Assembly: GCF_900101345.1 (NCBI RefSeq)
Contig: NZ_FMUX01000014.1
Coordinates: forward strand, 89,233-153,232
DNA from: Desulfoluna spongiiphila
GTDB taxonomy: Bacteria > Desulfobacterota > Desulfobacteria > Desulfobacterales > Desulfolunaceae
Direction: 5' to 3'
DNA length: 64,000 nt
Shown: piece by piece, positions 47,527 through 58,263 of the stretch
How positions within the stretch are numbered: position 1 is the stretch's first letter
Layout of the letters: the number at the start of each line of letters is the position of its first letter
Position numbers and translations under genes: made by a program
The notes under the pieces: generated by a model
Told to the model about the DNA's origin: nothing
Database searches by the model: none
Seen by the model: the letters and a program-made list of their open reading frames with translations, nothing else

Positions 47527-48186
47527 TCACAGGGACGGAAACATGTCGTACTCTTCGCTCTTGGTTTTTAAAGCGGCATCGGTCCTTGAAAGGATTTTTT
47601 TCACCAGGGTCTTGGAGGTGCGGTCGGCAAAGCGGACGCCGTTGCAATCGCAAGGGGAGAACATGTCGCCCTTCATGCCCGAGCTGCGGGTGATGGCACC
47701 TTTCCAGAGGACCTCGCCCGTTTCGATATGCACCGCTTTTACCGAGTAGCTCAAGGTGGTGCAGGAGGTCGTCTTCATCTTTCCCTTCACCCGTTCGTAT
47801 TTTGCTTTTTTGAAATCGCGGACCATGCCCAGGATGACAACATTGGCGTTGGTCATTTTCCCGATCTCCTTGAGTTGGGCCTCGTCCACATGCCCCATGT
47901 AGGAGAATTTCATTTCACCCAGGATTGACTCCACATGGCTCCGCTCGACAATCTTGTGGCCGGATTTCATAAAGGCGGTTTCAAAGGCATCGGTCACTAC
48001 GTCCGAGACGTTAAATCCGAAGTTGTCTTTTCTGCCCGACCGTTCGTCGACAAAGGGGAGGATGGCAAAGCTGTCGTGGTCGAGTTCTGTGATCCGGGGG
48101 CTTAAGACCACGGTTTGGTCCGGCTGGAGCATGGCACATCCGGTGAAAAGCGTGAGGGCGGCAAGGACGAGGGCGATTCGTTTCAT
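47527..48186 (-). CDS. CsgG/HfaB-like periplasmic lipoprotein
   Basis: 219 residues. The lipoprotein signal ends in a lipobox, LFTGC (residue 16). The mature part has the FAILPFVDERSG and GHKIVERSHVESILGEM pattern of the CsgG/LpoB-like fold, and later a cysteine pair DMFSPCDCNG. It is probably anchored to the outer or inner membrane facing the periplasm; some relatives form secretion pores, others bind peptidoglycan synthases. It starts at ATG 48186 with AGGA 7 nt upstream. It is divergent from the adenine deaminase gene across 560 bases. Precise role unknown. Confidence 0.78.
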   Translation of the reverse strand: MKRIALVLAALTLFTGCAMLQPDQTVVLSPRITELDHDSFAILPFVDERSGRKDNFGFNVSDVVTDAFETAFMKSGHKIVERSHVESILGEMKFSYMGHVDEAQLKEIGKMTNANVVILGMVRDFKKAKYERVKGKMKTTSCTTLSYSVKAVHIETGEVLWKGAITRSSGMKGDMFSPCDCNGVRFADRTSKTLVKKILSRTDAALKTKSEEYDMFPSL

Positions 48187-48746
48187 GGCTGTATCCTGTG
48201 GGCGGTGAAGGCGTTAGGGTGCCGGTGGACAAGGGGCAGTGTACCATTTCACGGTGCGGCTTTGTAACTGCCGTCAAACATCTCATATTCCTCACGTCTT
48301 ATATCGTATGGGGACACGGGAGGCAAGGGCTCCCCTTGAGTTATTGGAAGGGGCTCAAGGCGCAGGTCCTTCTGGGTTGGGGATGTTTCCGTTGCCATGG
48401 CGGGGGGGAAAAGGCAAAGGGCCGCGGCAACGGCTTCAGTATTTCACAGGATGAAGTTGGGGCAACATGAGGCCTGTAGGGTGCACTCCGTGCGCCCTGC
48501 CACTCCTTACGGGCGTAGACCGTCGGCACATGTGACGTACCTGAGGAACGAAGGTGCGGAGCATGTGCGAAACCGGGTTCCAAGGGCTTAGCCCTTGGAA
48601 CCCGGAGGCATCGTTTTTGAATGTTTTTTTGCTGCGAAGCGGGATACTATGGAGACCTGAAGGCTCCACGCAAGGGATGGCCCAGCCCGGGGCGCCTTGC
48701 CCCTGTCCCCGCGTGGCAATGCAAAACAAACATTTTGGGAGACCCC
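48187..48746. other. Divergent intergenic region with two large inverted repeats
   Basis: 560 bases without a supported gene. CCGGGTTCCAAGGGC-TTA-GCCCTTGGAACCCGG (48573-48605) is a perfect 15-bp stem followed by AGGCATCG and T runs. It is preceded by CTGAGGAACGAAGG, the loop motif of the repeat family. CCACGC (48666-48671) and GCGTGG (48711-48716) enclose a GC-rich structure in the deaminase leader. Confidence 0.5.
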
Positions 48747-49745
48747 ATGGATATGACATTTTTCCGCAACCTGCCCAAGGCCGAGTTGCACCTGCATATA
48801 GAAGGCACCCTGGAACCGGAGTTGATGTTTGCCCTTGCCGAGCGAAACGGCATCAAGCTGCCCTACGAGGACACCGAGGCGATCCGCAGGGCCTATCAGT
48901 TCTCCAACCTGCAGAGCTTTCTCGATATTTATTACGCCGGTGCCGGTGTGCTCCAGACCTCCCGGGATTTTTACGATCTCACCTGGGCCTATCTTGAGCG
49001 CTGCAAAGAGGACAACGTGGTGCACACCGAGATTTTTTTCGACCCCCAGACCCACACGGACCGGGGCATCGCCTTTGAGACGGTGCTTGAGGGCATTGAC
49101 GGGGCCCTTGCCGACGCACGGAAAAAACTGGGGATCACCAGCCACCTTATCCTGTCGTTTCTGCGGCACCTGCCCGAAGAGAGTGCCTTCGAAACCCTTG
49201 AGGCAGCCCTTCCCCACAAGGACCGCTTCATCGGTGTGGGACTCGACTCCTCCGAGGCGGGGTTTCCCCCGGAGATGTTTGAACGGGTCTTTGAAAAGGC
49301 ACGCAAGGCCGGATTGATTCCCGTGGCCCACGCCGGGGAAGAGGGGCCCCCTGCGTACATCCATCAGGCCCTGGACCTGTTGAAGGTGGCGCGCATCGAT
49401 CACGGGGTGAGGGCCTCCGAGGACCCTGCCCTTATGGCGCGGCTTATCAAAGAGCGCATGCCCCTGACCGTCTGTCCCTTTTCCAACGTGAAGCTGAAGG
49501 TTTTTGAGCGCCTTGCCGACCACAACATTCTGTCTATGCTGGATGCGGGGGCCTGTGTCACGGTGAACTCCGACGATCCGGCCTACTTCGGCGGGTACAT
49601 GAACGCCAACTTCGAAGGGCTCGCAAGGGAGCTGAACATGACCGAGGCCCAGGCCCGCCGCCTTGCCGCCAACAGCTTTGAGGCGAGCTTTCTGCCCGAG
49701 GTCGAGAAGAGGGCCTGGATGGCGAAAGCCCTGGGCGAAGAATAA
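48747..49745 (+). CDS. Adenine deaminase (adenosine-deaminase fold)
   Basis: 332 residues. The zinc site and substrate motifs are AELHLHIEGTLEP, HAGEEGPP, IDHGVRA and NSDDPAYFGGY. The EIFFDPQTHTDRG and DSSEAGFPP segments match the bacterial and fungal adenine deaminase subgroup (Aah1/PA0148 type) rather than adenosine deaminase proper. It converts adenine to hypoxanthine and ammonia. ATG 48747 has GGGAG 5 nt upstream. The long upstream frame from 48621 is not translated in this view. A strong terminator follows. Confidence 0.9.
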   Translation: MDMTFFRNLPKAELHLHIEGTLEPELMFALAERNGIKLPYEDTEAIRRAYQFSNLQSFLDIYYAGAGVLQTSRDFYDLTWAYLERCKEDNVVHTEIFFDPQTHTDRGIAFETVLEGIDGALADARKKLGITSHLILSFLRHLPEESAFETLEAALPHKDRFIGVGLDSSEAGFPPEMFERVFEKARKAGLIPVAHAGEEGPPAYIHQALDLLKVARIDHGVRASEDPALMARLIKERMPLTVCPFSNVKLKVFERLADHNILSMLDAGACVTVNSDDPAYFGGYMNANFEGLARELNMTEAQARRLAANSFEASFLPEVEKRAWMAKALGEE

Positions 49746-49805
49746 ACAATAAGGCCATAAGGCCATAAGGCCACGGGACACGTTCTCCGTGTCTTTGGTT
49801 CATAG

Positions 49806-49846
49806 ATCCCGCCGGACGCATCATGCGTCCGGCGGGATTTTTTTTT
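49806..49846 (+). terminator. Rho-independent terminator after adenine deaminase
   Basis: ATCCCGCCGGACGCA-TCA-TGCGTCCGGCGGGAT is a perfect 15-bp stem with a 3-nt loop, followed by eight T. Confidence 0.95.
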
Positions 49847-49974
49847 GCGGCGTGCTGGAAACCGGCCAGGCGTTGGTGGGTAAGGGTGCTGTGGTGTGTT
49901 GGTGTTGAAAGAAAGTTTGTGTTGCCAAAAAATATACTTGACCATGAAAATGCTTCGGGGTAAATAGTTCCCCG

Positions 49975-50033
49975 TTGCGGAACGCGGGGTTCCTGGCAGG
50001 GCCGCCGGAGGCATTTTGAGCTGCATAGTTACC
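49975..50033. repeat. Right-end fragment of GCCTCCGG repeat
   Basis: CTGGCAGGGCCGCCGGAGGCA (about 49992-50012) with the outer flank GAGCTGCATAGTTACC, which matches TAACTATTCAGCTT next to other copies. Confidence 0.65.
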
Positions 50034-50075
50034 ACGCATCGTTGGTTTTGATTTTGTAAAAATTATGGAGGAATG

Positions 50076-51077
50076 ATGAAGTTTATACTCAGCGCTTTTT
50101 GCGCCGCCATGGTGACCTTTACCGGCCTGTCCCAGGCCTTTTCCCAGGAACTCGTCGTGTATTCGGCCCGCAAGGAGCATCTGATCAAGCCCCTGTTTGA
50201 CGCCTACGAAAAGAAGACCGGCGTTTCTATCAAGTACATCACGGGCAAAGCCCCGGTGCTTCTGGAGCGCCTGAAATCCGAAGGCTCCCAAACCCCTGCA
50301 GACCTTCTCATGACCGTGGACGCGGGGAACCTCTGGCACGCGGCCAATGAAGGCGTGCTGCAACCCGTCTCCTCCGAGGTACTTGAGGCCAATATTCCGG
50401 CCAGCCTTCGGGATCCCGGCAGCCGGTGGTTTGGCCTCTCCAGGCGTGCCCGCACCATCGTCTACAGCACCGAGCGTGTTACCCCTTCCGAGCTGAGCAC
50501 CTACGAGAATCTTGCCGATCCCGCCTGGAAGGGGCGCCTTATCCTCCGTACCTCCAAGAAGGTCTACAACCAGTCCCTGGTGGCCATGCTGATGGCCGAG
50601 CACGGTGAGAAGAAAACACAGGAACTCGTCAAGGGGTGGGTGCACAACCTGGCCGCTCCTCCTTTTTCCAGCGACACCAAGGCCCTTGAAGCGATCATGG
50701 CCGGGCAGGGAGACGTGGCTGTTGTCAACACCTACTACTTCGGTCGCCTGCAGAAGAAGAACCCGGGCCTGCCCCTGGCCATTTTCTGGCCCAACCAGAA
50801 GGCAGGGGGCGTTCATGTCAATGTCTCCGGCGCCGGGGTCACCACCCACGCCAGGCACCCCGAAGCAGCAAAAGCCTTTCTGGAGTGGCTCTCGGGCCCT
50901 GAAGCCCAGAATCTCTTTGCCGACGCCAACATGGAGTTCCCGGTGAATCCCACCGTAAAACCCCACGATTTTGTGGCGGCCTGGGGTGAGTTTAAAGGCT
51001 CGGCCCTTGGCCTTGAAAAAGCCGGCGAACTGCAGTCCGACGCCATCAAGCTCATGGACCGCGCTGGCTACAAATAA
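50076..51077 (+). CDS. fbpA: Periplasmic iron-binding protein of ABC importer
   Basis: 333 residues. Cleavable signal peptide ending near SQAFSQ. The mature start ELVVYSARKEHLIKPL is typical of FbpA/AfuA/FutA ferric-binding proteins. The paired tyrosines VVNTYYFGRL are the expected iron ligands. It captures ferric iron in the periplasm for FbpBC. Two ATG codons are adjacent (50073 and 50076) after GGAGG; 50076 has better spacing. A repeat element separates it from the permease gene, so the promoter or mRNA segment is shared across the element. No clear Fur box was seen. Confidence 0.9.
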   Translation: MKFILSAFCAAMVTFTGLSQAFSQELVVYSARKEHLIKPLFDAYEKKTGVSIKYITGKAPVLLERLKSEGSQTPADLLMTVDAGNLWHAANEGVLQPVSSEVLEANIPASLRDPGSRWFGLSRRARTIVYSTERVTPSELSTYENLADPAWKGRLILRTSKKVYNQSLVAMLMAEHGEKKTQELVKGWVHNLAAPPFSSDTKALEAIMAGQGDVAVVNTYYFGRLQKKNPGLPLAIFWPNQKAGGVHVNVSGAGVTTHARHPEAAKAFLEWLSGPEAQNLFADANMEFPVNPTVKPHDFVAAWGEFKGSALGLEKAGELQSDAIKLMDRAGYK

Positions 51078-51108
51078 AGTGTAGGAAAAACCGTAACTAC
51101 TCAGTTTA

Positions 51109-51328
51109 TGCCTCCGGCGGCCCTGCCGGGGGCCAAACTTTTGCCTGATCTTAAAACGACGGGTTTGATAAACAGGTTTAAAAAAACAGATTCTGTTTAA
51201 TCTGAACCATAGGCGAAAGTGATTTTCCCTGAGGAACGAAGGGGAAAGCGCATTCGCAACCTGCTTTCGAGGTGGCTCACCTCGCCGCCGGAGGCAAGCT
51301 TTTTCCACCCACTTTAACCATAGAAGGC
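51109..51328. repeat. Complete GCCTCCGG element plus tail inside the iron-transport operon
   Basis: GCCTCCGGCGGCCCTGCCGG, the hairpin with loop TGAGGAACGA, CGAGGTG-GCT-CACCTCG and CCGCCGGAGGC (to 51296), then CTTTAACCATAGAAGGC (51312-51328). It lies between fbpA and fbpB. Confidence 0.9.
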
Positions 51329-51365
51329 TGCTTTTTTGCTCGACTCATGCAGCGCAAGGGGTTTC

Positions 51366-53039
51366 ATGCAAGGTTGTGACGCAGATATGGTGATGAAGAG
51401 GCCCGCCGGCCCGGTTCGGATAGGGGGGCGGGTGGAGCCTTCCCTGGTGTTGGTCTGTGGGGTGGCGCTGGTGGTGCTGTTGCCCATCTTGCTTGTGATG
51501 GCCTCGATCTTTGCGGACACCCGGGACATCTGGGGGCATCTCCGCGAGAACCTTCTGGCGGGGCTGTTGTTCAACACGGCGGTGCTCTCCTCGGGTGTTC
51601 TGGCCCTCACCGCTTTTTTCGGCGTGTCGGCGGCGTACCTGACGGCCTTGTGCGAGTTTCCGGGGCGGCGGTTTTTCTCCTGGGCGCTGTTGCTGCCCCT
51701 GTCCGTTCCCACCTATGTGATGGCCTTTGTCTACACCGGCCTGTTGGATTTCTCGGGGCCTGTGGCCTCCTTTCTGCGGCAGCATCTGCCTGCCGTGGCG
51801 CCGTGGATGCCGCCTGTCCGCTCCACGGGTGGGGTGATCCTGGTTTTGTCCCTGGCCCTTTACCCTTACGTGTTCCTCCTTGCCGCCGGCGGGTTCGCCT
51901 CCCAGGGAGAGCGTGTCCTTGAGGCCTCCCGTTCCATGGGGTTGAGCCGGGGGCGGCTTTTCTTCCGTGTGATGCTGCCCATGGCCCGTCCCTTTATCCT
52001 GGCCGGGCTGATCCTGGTGCTCATGGAGACCCTGGCGGATTTCGGGGCGGTGGCCGTATTTAACTACGACACCTTTACCACGGCCATCTACAAGGCGTGG
52101 TTCGGGTTTTTCTCCATTGACGCCGCTTCCCAGCTCGCCTCCTTTCTCGTGGTGATGGCCCTTATGGTGCTGACGGCCGAGGAGTGGAGCAGGCGACGCA
52201 TGCGCTATGTCCGGGGACGAGACGGGCGGCGGGCGAAGCGGATTCCCCTGTCACCCCGCCAGGGCTTTGGAGCCATTCTATTTCTCGGCGGTCTCTTTTC
52301 CGTGGCGTTTGTGGTTCCCATGGCCCAGCTTTTTGCCTGGGTGGCCGAGGCGTGGCGGGAAGAATTCCATCTGGGGTACGGGGGGCTCCTGCTGAACTCC
52401 CTGGTCCTTGCCGGGGCCGGGGCCCTTGTCACCCTTTCGGCAGCACTGGTACTGGCCTTTGCCGGGCGCAAGGCCAATGGCCGGTTTATGGCCTTTCTCT
52501 CCAGGGTTTCCCTTCTGGGTTATGCCCTGCCCGGCACGGTGCTTGCCGTGGGCATGGTGCGTGTCCTGACCGGCATGGATCATCTGGCCGCAGGCACCTT
52601 GGCGGTATTTGGCGTGGGGCTCTCCGGGCCCCTTCTGCAGGGGTCGGTCTGGATGATGCCCGTGGCGTACATGGTCCGGTTTCTTTCGGTGGGATTCAGC
52701 GCGGTGTCCAGCAGCCTGGGGAGGATCTCTCCCTCCATGGACGAGGCGGCCCGGACCATGGGGATCAGTGGTTTTTCACTGGTACGCAGGATCCACCTGC
52801 CCCTGATTCGGGGCGGCATGGTGACCGGTGCCATCCTGGTGTTTGTGGATATCATGAAAGAGATGCCCCTGACGTTGATGACACGGCCCTTTGGCTGGGA
52901 CACCCTGGCCGTGAAAATTTTTGAGCTCACCTCCGAAGGGGAGTGGGAGAGGGCGGCGATACCCGCCGTGGCGCTGGTGGCGGCGGGGTTGATCCCCGTG
53001 GGGCTTCTGGTGTGGCAAAAGGAGAGGGCAAAACGATGA
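51366..53039 (+). CDS. fbpB: Iron ABC transporter permease
   Basis: 557 residues with about 12 membrane helices in two homologous halves. The permease EAA loops are EASRSMGLSRGRLFFRVMLP and EAARTMGISGFSLVRRIHLP, each contacting the ATPase. This two-in-one permease is standard for FbpB/SfuB. I used ATG 51366 with AAGGGG 4 nt upstream; ATG 51387 and 51393 are alternatives just before the first helix. It overlaps fbpC by 4 bases (ATGA). Confidence 0.92.
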   Translation: MQGCDADMVMKRPAGPVRIGGRVEPSLVLVCGVALVVLLPILLVMASIFADTRDIWGHLRENLLAGLLFNTAVLSSGVLALTAFFGVSAAYLTALCEFPGRRFFSWALLLPLSVPTYVMAFVYTGLLDFSGPVASFLRQHLPAVAPWMPPVRSTGGVILVLSLALYPYVFLLAAGGFASQGERVLEASRSMGLSRGRLFFRVMLPMARPFILAGLILVLMETLADFGAVAVFNYDTFTTAIYKAWFGFFSIDAASQLASFLVVMALMVLTAEEWSRRRMRYVRGRDGRRAKRIPLSPRQGFGAILFLGGLFSVAFVVPMAQLFAWVAEAWREEFHLGYGGLLLNSLVLAGAGALVTLSAALVLAFAGRKANGRFMAFLSRVSLLGYALPGTVLAVGMVRVLTGMDHLAAGTLAVFGVGLSGPLLQGSVWMMPVAYMVRFLSVGFSAVSSSLGRISPSMDEAARTMGISGFSLVRRIHLPLIRGGMVTGAILVFVDIMKEMPLTLMTRPFGWDTLAVKIFELTSEGEWERAAIPAVALVAAGLIPVGLLVWQKERAKR

Positions 53040-54076
53040 TGTATCTTGATGTCAAAGCGGTGACCAAACATTTCGGCGATACCTGTGTGGCCCGCAAGGT
53101 GGGGTTTTCCCTTGCCCGGGGCGAGATCGGGGCCCTTTTGGGGCCCAGTGGCTGCGGCAAGACCACGCTGCTGCGCATGATCGCGGGATTTGAAGAGCCC
53201 GACGGCGGGGCCGTGTATTTGGGGGGCCGCCCCTTGTGGGAGACGGGCAGGGGGCTTGCCGCCGAAGATCGGCAGATCGGCATGGTGTTTCAAGACTATG
53301 CCCTGTTCCCCCACCTCACCGTCTGGGAAAACATCGCCTTCGGCATGGCAGGGGCCGGGCGCGGGGAGCGAAAAGCCACCATCGGCGAGCTTCTCTCCGT
53401 CACCGGCCTTGCCGGAGCGGAAACACGCTATCCCCACGAACTCTCCGGCGGTCAGCAGCAGCGGGTGGCCCTGGCACGGGCCATCGCCCCGAAACCCCGA
53501 TGCCTCCTTATGGACGAGCCCTTCTCCAACCTGGATGTCTCCCTGCGGGAGAGCCTTTCGGCCGAGGTACGGGACATCATCAAACGGTTCGGCATCACCG
53601 CTCTTATGGTGACCCACAACCAGCACGAAGCCTTTGCCATGGCCGACCGCATCGGGGTGATGCAGGATGGGTCCATCCTGCAGTGGGACACCCCCGAAGG
53701 GCTCTATCACTCCCCAAAGGCCCTTGCCGTGGCCTGTTTTATCGGGGAGGGGAGTTTGCTCTCCGGCACCCTGGCCCCCGACGGCACCCTGGATTTCGGC
53801 CTGGGCGCCTTTCCTGTGGGGGCGGCAGCAGGCCCTGCTTCGGCCCGGCGGGTCCGGGTGTTTGTCAGGCCCGAGGCCATCCGCATCGCCACCTCCGGCA
53901 CCGGGGCCACTGCGCGGCTGGAAAAAAGCTGCTTTCGCGGTCCGGGTCGCAGCTGTCTTTTTGAACTCCCCTCCGGTGAGCAGGTCAAAGCCGACGCAGA
54001 CACCCGGAGCCCCCTTCTGGAAGGGGAGACCTACGGCCTGGCCGTGGACAGGGACGGGGTCTCCATTTTCCCCTGA
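53036..54076 (+). CDS. fbpC: Iron ABC transporter ATP-binding protein
   Basis: 346 residues. Walker A GPSGCGKTT, signature LSGGQQQR, Walker B LLMDEPFSNLD and the H-loop TH are intact. The C-terminal 110 residues form the TOBE-like regulatory domain of the FbpC/PotA group. It powers ferric uptake through FbpB. It starts within the fbpB stop codon (ATGA overlap), so translation is coupled. Confidence 0.93.
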   Translation: MMYLDVKAVTKHFGDTCVARKVGFSLARGEIGALLGPSGCGKTTLLRMIAGFEEPDGGAVYLGGRPLWETGRGLAAEDRQIGMVFQDYALFPHLTVWENIAFGMAGAGRGERKATIGELLSVTGLAGAETRYPHELSGGQQQRVALARAIAPKPRCLLMDEPFSNLDVSLRESLSAEVRDIIKRFGITALMVTHNQHEAFAMADRIGVMQDGSILQWDTPEGLYHSPKALAVACFIGEGSLLSGTLAPDGTLDFGLGAFPVGAAAGPASARRVRVFVRPEAIRIATSGTGATARLEKSCFRGPGRSCLFELPSGEQVKADADTRSPLLEGETYGLAVDRDGVSIFP

Positions 54077-54430
54077 GTTGCCACGGCACCACACCTGTAC
54101 GATCCTTCACGACTGAACAGTTCCGCTTTCCTCATGTTTTTTCATTTTGTATAATAACGGATCTCACTATTTCACCATTGAAAAATTGAGATCCGTCCCC
54201 ATATTGTGTCCGTGAACCCCCTGGCCACCATGTGGCCGCGGGGTTGCTCTGAGCGGCTTGCTCCCCGCCTTGCCCGTATGGTCGACCCCATCGCCGGTAT
54301 TCCCCGAGTGTGGCCGGAAGAACCCTTCCACGATGCCGTCCCGTCGGCGGGCCCGGGCCTGTGATTCCCTCAGATATCCTCAAAGGGCATCAACGCCCTA
54401 TCGTATACCTGGAAAAAGAGGAGAGAACCT
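54077..54430. other. Intergenic region between fbpC and pntA
   Basis: 354 bases. ACGGATCTCA (54157-54166) and TGAGATCCGT (54187-54196) form an inverted repeat next to TATAAT (54151). The right arm is followed by CCCC, reminiscent of repeat debris around RAYT genes. No gene seen; it probably contains the pntA promoter. Confidence 0.45.
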
Positions 54431-55997
54431 GTGAACATTGGTATTCCCAGAGAGACCCACGACGACGAGAAACGGGTGGCTGCGACGCCGGAGAGCGTGA
54501 AGACCCTGATCCGCCTGGGGTACGGCGTGTCCGTGGAAGCCGGGGCCGGAGAGGCCGCCGGCTTTTTGGACGGCGCGTATGAAGCCGCCGGTGCGGCGGT
54601 GGCAGACGCACAGACGGTATGGACCGCCTCGGACATGGTCCTGAAGGTCCGGCCCCCGTCCCTTTCCGAAGCAGAGCAGATGAAAGAAGGGGCCGCCCTG
54701 GTCTCTTTTGTGCAGCCCGCCGTGAACCCCGAGCTGCTTGAACTGCTCAAAACCCGGCAGATCACGTCCCTTGCCATGGAGCAGGTGCCGCGCATCACCC
54801 GGGCCCAGAAGCTCGACGCCCTGAGCTCCATGGCCAACATCGCCGGGTACCGGGCGGTGGTGGAAGCCGCCGGTGCCTTCGGCCGTTTTTTTACCGGCCA
54901 GGTGACCGCGGCGGGCAAGGTCCCGCCTGCAACGGTCCTTGTCATCGGGGCCGGGGTGGCCGGGCTGTCGGCCATCGGCACCGCAGGGGGCCTTGGCGCC
55001 GTGGTTCGCGCCTTTGACACCCGCCCGGAGGTGAAAGAGCAGGTGGAGAGCATGGGGGCTTCCTTTCTCATGCTGGACGTGGACGAGGAAGGCGGCGGTA
55101 CCGGCGGGTACGCCAAGGTGATGAGCGAGGCCTTTATCAAGGCGGAGATGGCCCTGTTTACCGAGCAGGCCAAGGAGGTGGATATCATTGTCACCACCGC
55201 CATGATCCCGGGGAAAAAAGCCCCTGTCCTCATCACCAAAGAGATGGTGGCTTCCATGAAGCCGGGCAGCGTCATCGTGGACCTGGCCGCGGAGCAGGGG
55301 GGCAACTGTGAGCTCACCGAGCCCGGTGCGGCCGTGGTCAAAGAGGGCGTTACCCTTATCGGATACACGGACATGGTGAGTCGGCTGGCCAACCAGGCAA
55401 GCCGCCTGTACGCCACCAACCTTACCCATCTTCTGGACAACCTCACCCCGGATAAAGGCGGGGAGGCGGTCTATGACATGGAGGACGAGGTGGTGCGGGG
55501 CATGATGGTGACGTGTGACGGAGAGGTGACCTGGCCGCCCCCCGCCCCCAAGGCGTCGAGTCCCGGGCCCCAGGCCCCGAAGGAAGCGGAAAAGGCCCAG
55601 GTCCCCGAGGCGGGCGCCCTCCGTAAAACCTGGGCTCGCTGGTCGCCCCAGGTGATGCCCTTTCTTCTGCTTGCCGTGGGCGGATTTCTCCTTTACGAGA
55701 TGGGGCGCGTGGTGCCCCAGGCGTTTTTGCAGCACATGACGGTGTTCGTCCTGGCCTGCTTTGTGGGGTACATGGTGATCTGGAATGTCACTCCTTCCCT
55801 TCACACCCCCCTCATGAGCGTCACCAATGCCATCAGCGGCATCATTGTCATCGGGGCGCTCCTGCAGATCTCCGGGCCCTTTTTCAGCCTGAAAACCTTT
55901 CTGGCGGCCCTTGCTGTCCTTATTGCCACCATCAACGTGTTCGGAGGCTTTCTCGTGACCCAGCGCATGCTGAAGATGTTCAGGAAAGGAGGCGATC

Positions 55998-56005
<8 letters not shown>
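54431..56005 (+). CDS. pntA: NAD(P) transhydrogenase subunit alpha (fused alpha1-alpha2)
   Basis: 524 residues. The N-terminal NAD(H)-binding domain I (about 1-370) has IGIPRETHDDEKR, RAQKLDALSSMANI, VLVIGAGVAG and AEQGGNCELT. A proline- and alanine-rich linker is at about 375-400, then three to four membrane helices at the C-terminus. It couples proton flow to hydride transfer from NADH to NADP with PntB. The start is GTG 54431 after GAGGAGAG. It overlaps pntB by 8 bases. This is the fused form as in E. coli, not the split PntAA/PntAB form. Confidence 0.95.
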
Positions 56006-57386
<1,381 letters not shown>

Positions 57387-57676
57387 CCTGCTTTCAAGGT
57401 CCGCCGGAGGCAGCCAAGTTAAAGATGCCTCCGGCGGCCCTGCCGGGGGCTAAATTTTTGCCTGATCGTATGAAAGACGGTTTTAATAAACAGCTTTTAA
57501 AAAACAGGCTTAGTTCAATTTAATCAAAGGCGAATGTGATTTTCCCTGAGGAACGAAGGGGAAAGCGCATTCGCAACCTGCTTTCGAGGTGGCACACCTC
57601 GCCGCCGGAGGCATTGTTTTTGTTTTTCCTGAGCCCTCTTGCCCTGCGGTTCATCCGAACTTTAACCATAGAAGGC
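57387..57676. repeat. Repeat fragment and complete GCCTCCGG element after pntB
   Basis: A fragment CCTGCTTTCAAGG..CCGCCGGAGGCA (57387-57412) is followed by a full element (57426-57613) with the GAGGAACGA hairpin and CGAGGTG-GCA-CACCTCG. The tail CTTTAACCATAGAAGGC is at 57660-57676. Confidence 0.88.
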
Positions 57677-57710
57677 TTTTTCTGGAGCTGAATAGTTACC
57701 TGCGTTATGT

Positions 57711-57750
57711 AAAAAAAGGGGCTCGGCCTGATGTGGCCGATCCCCTTTTT
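57711..57750 (+). terminator. Terminator-like hairpin
   Basis: AAAAAGGGG-CTCGGCC and GGCCGA-TCCCCTTTTTT pair around TGATGT, with a T run. Probably ends pntAB transcription, 330 bases after the stop, past the repeat. Confidence 0.7.
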
Positions 57751-57799
57751 TGCGTTTGCCAAGGCCCTGTCGCCCCTTTTCTTCCCGTGACACAATCCC

Positions 57800-57829
57800 C
57801 GGCCCTTTTTGGGCCGTCCCCTTTTTTTT
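57800..57829 (+). terminator. Second terminator-like hairpin
   Basis: CGGCCC-TTTTT-GGGCCG followed by TCCCC and eight T, 70 bases beyond the first. Confidence 0.6.
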
Positions 57830-57956
57830 GACTGTTCCTCTTGAACAAAACAAGAAATAAGGCGGGAGGGAACTTTTGCATGTCATTTAAAATACAGCAA
57901 AAAAAGAGCTCGGGATTTCACGGTAAAAAAAAGTGAAACAGACGGGGTAAAATGTC

Positions 57957-57985
57957 TTGACACGCGTTTTTTGCTCTGCCATAAA
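57957..57985 (+). promoter_or_regulatory. Candidate sigma-70 promoter of yitT-like gene
   Basis: A perfect TTGACA (57957-57962), 17-nt spacer and CATAAA (57980-57985). The start codon is about 280 bases downstream, so the leader is long; another weaker set lies near 58140. Confidence 0.5.
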
Positions 57986-58263
57986 GCGCCTCACGTTGTG
58001 TGGGTGCCGTGGTCCATATCCCTTTGGATTACGGTGTTTTCCTTGATATCCTTTTGCCCGTGCGGAGCGCCTATTCCGTGCATGTTACGCCGTTATCCGA
58101 CAGGGTGGCTCCCACAGCTCGAACCGCCCGATTATCCATTGATAAGTTGATCTGATTTTTGAAAATTGACTCACCTTTTTAGGGATCCGGCAGTGTTGGC
58201 GTGATGTTTATCGCGTCTTCCCTTGCATGGCCTGCAGGATCCGGTGCGTCTGGAGGTTCAGCC

